A stretch of DNA of 64,000 nt from Cymbidium sinense (taxonomy: Eukaryota; Streptophyta; Magnoliopsida; Asparagales; Orchidaceae), in contig CM038221.1 of assembly GCA_021442155.1 (NCBI GenBank), forward strand, positions 27,247,906 to 27,311,905, in the 5' to 3' direction. The notes beneath the pieces are model-generated. The model did no database searches. It had not been told where the DNA came from and saw nothing but the letters and a program-made list of their open reading frames with translations. Made by a program: the position numbers and the translations under genes. This document shows, in pieces, positions 55,870-64,000 of this stretch. How positions within the stretch are numbered: the stretch's first letter is position 1; every line of letters begins with the position of its first letter.

Positions 55870-57455
55870 AAAATTATATAGAGGCCTGCAATTGCAATAC
55901 TTACAGAGAGCAAAAAAGCATTAATATTATTCATTCTTTACCATAGCAACATTGAGTAATTATTGTAATGCAGAACTCAAAGTCTGTCGTTGGAAATACA
56001 AAATATTTTTTTTAGTATATGCTCATTTTGAAATTTAAAATTTGAATTTTGAATTGTGTTATGTTAAAATTTAATTGTAATTAATTAGTTAAGATAGATT
56101 TTGCATTTGTTATGACCTCATGAGTTACTTATTTTATGCTTTTTTAAAATCTTATTTTCATATCCTATTCTATTATATGGTTGGGTAAGTTTTGTTGGCC
56201 TTTGCAGTTATTTTGATTGAGTGCTTCTTAGGGCTAGTTAGTGTAGCTTTTTTGTTGTTATGATTGGTTCCCTCCGTTGGTGTTTATTGTTGGAATTCCA
56301 ATATGTTGCTGTTCTGCTTGTTGCTCCTAAGTCTTCTTGGGCTATAGTTCTACAACTTCTCTTTTGGTGCCACCTATCCTTAAATATGACATGTCAATAT
56401 GTAGTTTGGGTCCTATAAATGAAACATCTTATTGCCTTAAATAAATAAAAAATACTTTTTGCTTTATAAACGATTCTTCTTCTTTTAAGATCTTAATCCT
56501 TGATCAACTGCAAGAGTTCAAGAATTATGAGAGGCGATCTTCTTGTTTGACTTATCAAGACTTGAAACATCTGTTCCTAATTTCTCCTTTATTTTGTGAC
56601 GTCATTTTATTGACTTATTATTGCTTTCTCAACTTGTTATTTTAAATTTTATTACATAATATTGTCTTATATTTTTTTTTTCATTCAAAAAATTTTGAGA
56701 AATTTTTTACCGCACTTTTGTGTCCCCATCCCCTTTCAAAGAGTAGTAAAAAAGGACTTTCCACCACGCCAATAAACACTTTGGGTGCAATGCATGAAGC
56801 ATCATGGCCTATAAAAGTCATATATTACTCTAATAAAGTTGCTTTGAGGCATTTGTGCAAGTGTTTTCATGCCGAATCAGATAAAACTAAGGTGTCTTTC
56901 ACTACTTATTTCTCTAAAAACCACATAAATTTTGTGTAAAGGAGTTCCTAACATTCTTTATCTTGCTAGCCGTTGCAAGAGATTTTCAAGGAAGAAAAGT
57001 CTAGGAGAGAATTAGTTGTGTATTTCATTCAAATATTTGTGTAGTATCTATATAATCCTTAGAAAGATTTTAATTGAAAATATATAAAATTAGAGAATAA
57101 TAATTACAATTTTTCTAGACTAGCAAGTGGGCAAAATAATAATTCCAACTGTCTACTAATTGATGAGTAAGTTGTAGGGATCCCACATAAATGGGGTGTT
57201 AACGAAAGAGAAAAGAAAGAGGGCAAAAGTCTTGATGAGTGTAGGTCCTTGTTAGCATTTATTACACATGCATTTTGCACTTTCTCATAAATGAATGGAT
57301 GTTAGCAATTTCTAGCTTGATAATATTTACAAGACTATCCTGATAATCATTTGTTGAGAATATAGACAAGTTGTTTACTCTTGGTTATGAATAGAGTACA
57401 GATTAAACCACTATCGTAGTTCACCGTTATAAAGTGTCTATCAGCTCACTTATAT
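55870..57455. other. Intron 16, AT-rich DNA
   Basis: No gene seen. The stretch 56150-56460, ending in AATAAATAAAAAA, looks like an L1 3' end, but no protein evidence supports it. Confidence 0.3.
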
Positions 57456-57459
57456 ATGA

Positions 57460-58318
57460 GGTTGTTTGGTTGATTGAAAAAGGGATGCATTGCATTCCAA
57501 AAACAGTGAAAAAGAGAATTTTGCTGTTTGGTTGGTTGAAAAAGAATATAATGTGAAATCCTAATGCATTCCTTTTTTAGCCTTTAATTTAAATCCAGTG
57601 AAAAAAAAATTCGCTCAATTTGGGCTATTTTCATTTACATTGATTGGTGTAAAATGAGCTGCCGGCTCCTCCCGCAGTTGGTTGCCACCTCTCTCCCTTC
57701 GCCAAGAAAGCCCTCCGTTGATGACTAACCGTTGCCCCTCGCCATAGACGACTGCCCCTTGTCGCCACTGCTGATGACCAACTAACATGGCAGCTGATAG
57801 CCAACTTCCACCACTGCTAACAACCATAGCTGTCGTCACCGCCCGCACCGTCTCAATCATTGGCGACCACTTTTGAGATTTACATTAAATATTTTTCTCA
57901 AACTAAATGCCAAAAAGCAAAATTTTGAATTTGATTTACGTCCATCCAAACAATTACAAAGTATTTCAAATACACTACATTCATTTTATGTTGAATTCCT
58001 TTTACAATGTATTCCCCCCTTCGCCACAGATAACTGCCCCTTGTTGCCACTGCTGATGACCAACCGCTATCGCAGTTGATGACCAACTACAATCGTTGCC
58101 AGCAATCAATTGTTGCTGCCGACACCCACATCGTCGCAACCGTTAGTGACCACTTTTGAGATTTATATTATTTTTTTTACTAAACACCGAAAAGAAAATT
58201 CTTGAATTTAATTTACATCCATTCAAACAATCACAAAATATTTCAAATACACTATATTTATTTTACATTGAATTCTTTTTTACAATGTATTCTTTTTTCA
58301 ACCAATAGAACAACCCCT
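57460..58318. mobile_element. hAT-like TIR element with internal tandem duplication
   Basis: Left end GGTTGTTTGGTTGATTGAAA; right end, inverted, GGTTGTTCTATTGGTTGAAA. Flanks contain a rough TATATGA repeat. Inside, about 57735-58019 and 58020-58303 are two diverged copies of a 285-bp unit, each with CCACTGCTGATGACCAAC and GACCACTTTTGAGATTTA. The open frames here belong to the GC-rich half of the unit and are not supported as genes. Confidence 0.65.
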
Positions 58319-58319
58319 T

Positions 58320-61300
58320 TATATGATTATATCAGATGAGATTATTTTGATTATTAATGCTGGTTTTTTTCACTATAGTACCTCATAAGACTTTTTATTC
58401 AATTTTTAAATCTTTTGAAAAAAATTTAGTCTTAGCAATCTGTTGATTCCAAATGCAATAGATCTAAATTTGACTTTTGCATTAGTTTTTCAATCTCATC
58501 TTATTTTTTACGCTAAATAATGATGTTGTCTCCTAATAATGTGTAATCTCTTGCTTGTCAATCAATGGACACATAATTTACATGTGTGCATTTAAGAGTC
58601 AAATCCTCTCTTTTTTTGGAATAGAATTCTTTTTCTTAGGGTTCTCTTTAAATATTTTAGAATCTTATTTGTTGCTTTATAGTGCGATTCTTTAGGGTTG
58701 TGTGTGAATCAGCTCACCACATCAATAATGTTGGTTATTTTAAATCTAGTATGTGATGACTACATGTGCCTTCCCATCAATCTTTGATAGGAGATTTTTT
58801 CTATTATTGTCTTTCAAGCATCTTCAATTTTATGATTAAGTTTCATGGGGCTCTTGAATGGTTTTCATCTTAACTTTCCAATTTCTTTCAACATATATGA
58901 TATATATCAATGTTTAAAATTACACTTTTGGTATTGAGGTGTTTTTCATCCTCAAGGAAATTTGAGACGTAAGCCTCACAATAAAAAAATGCGTAAATTG
59001 CAAAAGAGCAAATAAAGTCATATAAAGTCAAACTTTAATATCATAATATGATAATATGAAATTATCAAGTATATAATGTCAGAAAAATGAAAGTTCAACA
59101 CATAACTCAAAATAGTATAGTTTGCAATAATATTCTCCCAAAATCATCTAAAACAAAGGTCATATTAAAGAAAAAATTACAAATATATGTGAATTTAAAT
59201 CATATGAGCTCATTCTTTGTAAGCTTCCTTATCAATGCAAACACCGAACTATGGTTATAGATAAATTTACTAATCTTCTTTGCCCTAATCAGAGTATTTT
59301 TTTTGTTGAGGTAAGTCACCAAATCTCTCAAGCATAAGATCTATATAATGCATTGCATATGGTGTCCAATACATGTGCTTCATCTTCTCTATTTCAAACC
59401 CTAAAGATATTTCTACAGTAAAGAGATCAACAATAAAATTTGTCTCACCAATTTGAATTTGACTCGATTTTGATTCACCAACTTAAGATTGACACGAAAT
59501 TGACCCTATTTTAACACGCGAACTCGAATTTGACCCAAAATACATATTCAAATGGGTTAATCAGGTCGGGTTCGAGTCAGGATTTTCAACCCATATAATA
59601 TTCGGGTCGGGTTTGAATCAAGTAGTTGTGGGTAGACCTAAACCCGACCCGTGAAACCAAAATTAAAACCCCTAACAACTTCAATAAAATAAATAATAAC
59701 ACACATAATTCTTTAACCTCAAATTCTTGGAGGAGCCTTTTCTTTAACTTATTCGTTCCTTTTTAGTCACTATATGTCATGATAATGTCATTAAAATCAA
59801 CTAATAATGTGGAGAATCTCCTTAAAATCATATGCTTTACAAAAATGTATGATCTCTTTGACTTTATTTGTAATCCATATTGAGCATTATATTCGCAAAG
59901 TTTCCTAACCGTGCTAATGGAGATTGCTTCAACGAATACAATGTCTTTGGCATTGTGCAGTGGAAGAGGGGGGGAAGTGTGTGTGCACCTTAGTGTGTGT
60001 GCACCTTAGTGTGTGTGTCCTAGCTAATAGAAATAATGTTAAGGGGTTCACATCAAATGTGTGGGAGAGATGAATTGAGTGGTAGATGAGAGGCATAAAG
60101 TTGAGAAGAAAAATGGGAGATGCGAGAGGAGCCCAAGCACAATAAATAATATATATTATTTTATTTATATTATCTATATTAATTATATATACATTTTATT
60201 ATAACTATGGATATCTATTATTTGATTCATATGAATATACACACTTTCAAATATATGTGTATACATATATGCATGTGTTATTATTAATTCTTATTTTATT
60301 ATTTAATTATTTATGTTATACTATTATTTATTTGTTATTTTTTTGTGACACATTAATCGACATTTATCCTCATGAGATGTTGATGTGGGCTCTCTCGAGG
60401 TTGCGACCTAGCTTGATTGATCTAGATTGTGACTCACTCTCTGATGCCACATCTACAATATAAATATTGATGTTAATATTTGATCTTTTTATATGCATTA
60501 AATTTTAATTTCTACCTTGGCTTTCATAATCTTGTAATATTTCTAATTTTATTCAATATTTTTTTGTTTTAATTGGATTGTAACATTTTTTTATTTTCAT
60601 TGGAGTTTGTATTTAGTTATTGATATTAATATGCATACTCATGCATTGCATCTAAATTTGTATAAATAATTATAGGTCAGACAATATCTTATATTAGTAT
60701 GAGGCTGATTGTCACTCTTCACGCCCCATGTTGTTCCCTTTTTTTAAAACAATGCATGGTGTAATAGTGCCCTGTAGTATTTGCTTACATTTTGGTATCC
60801 ATATCAGCAAAATAGTGTGGGTAATTAACTCAATCATCATATTTCATCCAAAATTACATATAACACTTTATTATAATCCACATGGATTCAATAAAATCAA
60901 ACTAATAAAATTAAGCATAAGCAATCCATCCAAAAAAAGTTCATTTTTTATATCTACTAAACATCTAATAAATTTCAAGATTCTTATACAAAATAATAAA
61001 AGTTTAAACTTAATTTGATAGATTGCCTTAGAATCTTCATATCTTAAAATAGTTATGCATCATAAAGTTTAATAGAGCCAGGTGGAACTTAATATTATTG
61101 CTATTGAACCATATTGCCTCCATATGAAACCTTTTTGTCTCACAAGTATAGGTTTTGTGAATATGTTACTATCAACCTATTCCTCCTAACATGACATTTT
61201 TTAAGCATAACATATTTTCATCATCAACTATGTAATTCATTTTGAAATTTGCTAATCTACTATTATGCAAAAATGGATAATTTACAAATACTAGATGCAT

Positions 61301-64000
61301 TCTTTTTAAAGTGCACTAATTAATAAAATGTTTGTATAACATAATACATTTAATTATAAGATTGTCTCATCAAAATTTATGTGTGATCATTTACACATGA
61401 GTTGTAAGTTATTAAGTTGTAAACATGCATTCTATAATATGAGACATTTTTAGTGCATTGCACACATAAGTTTAATTTAAGTTTTAAATGCACATGTAGA
61501 AAGGCTAAAATTTTTCTTCTTCCTGAGCTTGACATTATATATCTTACTGAACTAACAATTCGTCATAGGACCTTGAAACCTTTTCCTTTTCTATATAATC
61601 TACAAATGAAAATTTCTCAATCCAAAATATTTCTTAATAAATTTATTCCAAAACAAATTAACCTCAAAATAGCTCCTTATATAACTCCCAATCTCTACTG
61701 CGGTTGGAAATCATTTTGCAGAAGAAAATACAAAAATATAATTTTTATGTTATATGTAAGGCTTCTCTTCTCTTCCTTTCACTATCTCCTTCATCTACTT
61801 GTCATCTTCTCTTCTCCTTCTCTTCTTCTTCTTCTTTTTTCATCTCTATATCACCCTTACCTGAGCCTTCTCTATTCTGTCTCCAAGCACAGGGGTGGAT
61901 AAAATGGAACGGGATAATATAAAAGAAAATATTTTTAAAATATGCTAATATATAATTAATTAAGTAGGTAATTAATCTAATTTAGTCTATTTATAACTAA
62001 TTATCACTTTCAAATTAATAATTAGTTATCGAACTTACGGTTAATTGAAGAAAATTAATTTTTTATGAATAATGCATTAGTTTGTATAGTAAATTTAATT
62101 AACATTTTATGAAATTTGTTTTTATGATAATTTCTATTATATTTATTTTTGTATCTTTCTATATATTGAAATGATTGAAACTAATTTAGAATTTTATAAA
62201 AAATTTTTTTTGTCATTTTTGGGATATGCGAATGGTGGGCCATACATTTTAGAAGTTTTTCATCCTAATCTCTTAAAATTGTGGTATTACAATTCTTCTC
62301 TCTTTGTACAAATTTTATTATCAATTTTTTTTCTTTAGTAATTCAACATATGAGGAAATTTTTGTCTTGTTTAATGCTCCCTTTCCCCGGTTACTTCTTT
62401 TTCTTCCATGTGTTTCTATTTTACTTTCAAATAAGAAATTTGTTTATTTCTTAATTTCTTAACATCAAAATATACTATCATTTATGATTCTTTCATATAA
62501 GTTAGATCTTTTTGTTTTATTATGTGCTACCTTTTGATTTTCATCTGGAGCTCATTTTCTTAGCATTGCTACATGAAAACATTGTGTATGTCATATTTAT
62601 CTGTGGGTAGTGCAAATTTGTGAGCAATCTTTTAAACTCTCGCAATAATTTTAAATGAGCCTTCTTGATCAAATCTAGATATGCCTTTTATAGCTCTAAT
62701 TTTCAAGCATATAAATTCATTAACTTAGAAATTCTATAATTTCATGATTGCGGCCATGAATCAATCTAATGATGATTGTGACTTTGTCAATGGTTTGATC
62801 AACAGGTTGTTGACATATCAATTACCTTTCTCTAATTTCTACCCAATCTAAAAGAGTTTTGTTTTTTCAACTATATAATGCTTGATATGGTGTTATCTTA
62901 ATACTAGACTAATGGCTATTGCTATAAGCAAATTCTATGAATATAATGTGATTTTCCTAGTAAAATCTAAAGCATATAGCTTTAATAGATTCTTCAACAC
63001 CTAAAGAGCTCTTTGAAGGTAAAATAATGAGTTTTTCTTTTAAATGAGAGAGGGGTATTTTTTTCTATGAAAGAGACTGATGTGTTGGCCACAAAGGTAT
63101 TGTGCCAAGCCAAATGGGATGTGGTAGCCAACATATGTGATGGTCATCAATAGGTGGTCAAAAGAGGGTCAAATTAAGTTTTCGATCTAGGCTATGTCAA
63201 AGTTTCATATTCATATAACCAGCATACACATAGCATTCCTCACCATTTAGCTCACAACATAAGCCCTAACATAGAAATGCCCCAATAAAACAAATGCCCA
63301 AAGATGCATGACTCGAAGAAGACTTAATAACGCAATAGGCTGGCAAAATGAAGAAAAAAAAACTAAGAAATTGAAGTACTACTAGATCATCTTAGGTACA
63401 AACATTTAGACTCGGTAAAATACTAACCTAATTCTAAAGTGAGTCATGCATCATCCTCCCTGATTTCAAATAAATCAATATTGTTGAATGAAGCTCTAAG
63501 ATATGAGAAGATAGTCAAGGATAATGCTGTTGTTATATGGGAGATTTGAGATCACTTCATCGAGTAATGAGCTCATTGGCTTGCCAATGAACTTGAGACC
63601 CTAGATGTGCAAAATCGCTGAGAAAGATGTACCCACAAACACTATTTATATGTCAGTATTATTGACAGAGGGATCAAAAACATCTTGGACTTTCCAATGG
63701 TACTCTGCTAAAGCCAAGATATTAAACATTGATATTCATAGGAAAATCCCTCTTATAAGCATTATCATTATTTTTTTTTTCAGAACTTAATAAAGTTCAT
63801 ATTCATTGAGGATTGGCTTTTTAAGAGTTTTAGTTGGAAATCTCCTTTAGTAAATTTAGTGTATCACCTAAGTACATCAACATCAATATCATACTCAAAT
63901 TTAGTTTTTTATGGATTCTCACAGTGTAATTCATTATTCGTGCATACTTTAAATAAATGAAGATGTGGAGATGTGAATGCACTAGATTTATATGAATATG
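58320..64000. other. Intron 16 continuing to the window end
   Basis: AT-rich, no gene recognised and no GSGKTT-coding exon found. It contains a short tandem repeat (GTGTGTGTGCACCTTAGT) at about 59977-60021, a GGGTCGGGTT-rich repeat scrap at 59560-59660 and a CT-rich tract at 61760-61840. Confidence 0.35.

Noticed and set aside
57615..58086. Gly/Val-rich minus-strand frames
   Set aside because: They follow the GC-rich half of the duplicated unit in the hAT-like element and have no domain signal.
52046..64000. Possible Walker A exon (GSGKTT) of DEAH1
   Set aside because: I scanned for GGN-AAR-ACN-AC type codons after 52045 and found none in a suitable splice context; an eye scan could still miss a short exon.

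Overview
The window looks like nuclear DNA from a flowering plant with a repeat-rich genome: AT-rich, spliced plant-type exons, very large introns, and nested plant transposons. The host species cannot be fixed from the sequence; a monocot is a weak guess.

One host gene dominates. Sixteen in-frame coding exons on the + strand, between 1030 and 52045, encode the first 422 residues of a DEAH-box pre-mRNA-splicing ATPase/helicase of the DEAH1 (Arabidopsis ESP3, yeast Prp2) type. Every junction keeps the frame, and all introns are GT-AG except one likely GC-AG intron. Intron sizes are extreme: intron 1 is 19.8 kb, intron 2 is 6.7 kb, intron 4 is 17.7 kb and intron 16 is over 11.9 kb. The exons seen end just before the conserved exon that should carry the Walker A motif (GxGKT). 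I did not find that exon before 64000, so the catalytic core lies beyond the window.

Layout. 1-1029: promoter, 5' UTR, a probable 5'-UTR intron and a 71-bp LINE insertion. 1030-1129: exon 1. 1130-20892 (intron 1): an RTE LINE fragment, a 10.6-kb Ty3/gypsy element of Tat type on the minus strand (3417-14049), a second RTE fragment and a Tourist-like MITE. 20893-21023: exon 2. 21024-27701 (intron 2): a TIR element, an L1 ORF1 relic and a MITE. 27702-28058: exons 3 and 4. 28059-45720 (intron 4): a 1.8-kb solo LTR, L1 relics, a full-length but broken RTE LINE carrying two nested insertions, a second near full-length RTE on the opposite strand and a MITE. 45721-52045: exons 5 to 16 at ordinary spacing. 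52046-64000 (intron 16): a nest of TIR element, LINE and MITE, a hAT-like element with an internal duplication, then AT-rich DNA with no gene seen.

The most unusual structure is the Tat element. Besides gag, protease, RT, RNase H, a second archaeal-type RNase H and integrase (all minus strand and broken), it carries an oppositely oriented ORF (+ strand, about 6060-7556). That ORF is preceded by a good TATA box and a CpG-rich tandem array of about 13 units of 58-81 bp. The window also holds four copies of a 237-243-bp MITE family with 9-bp target duplications.
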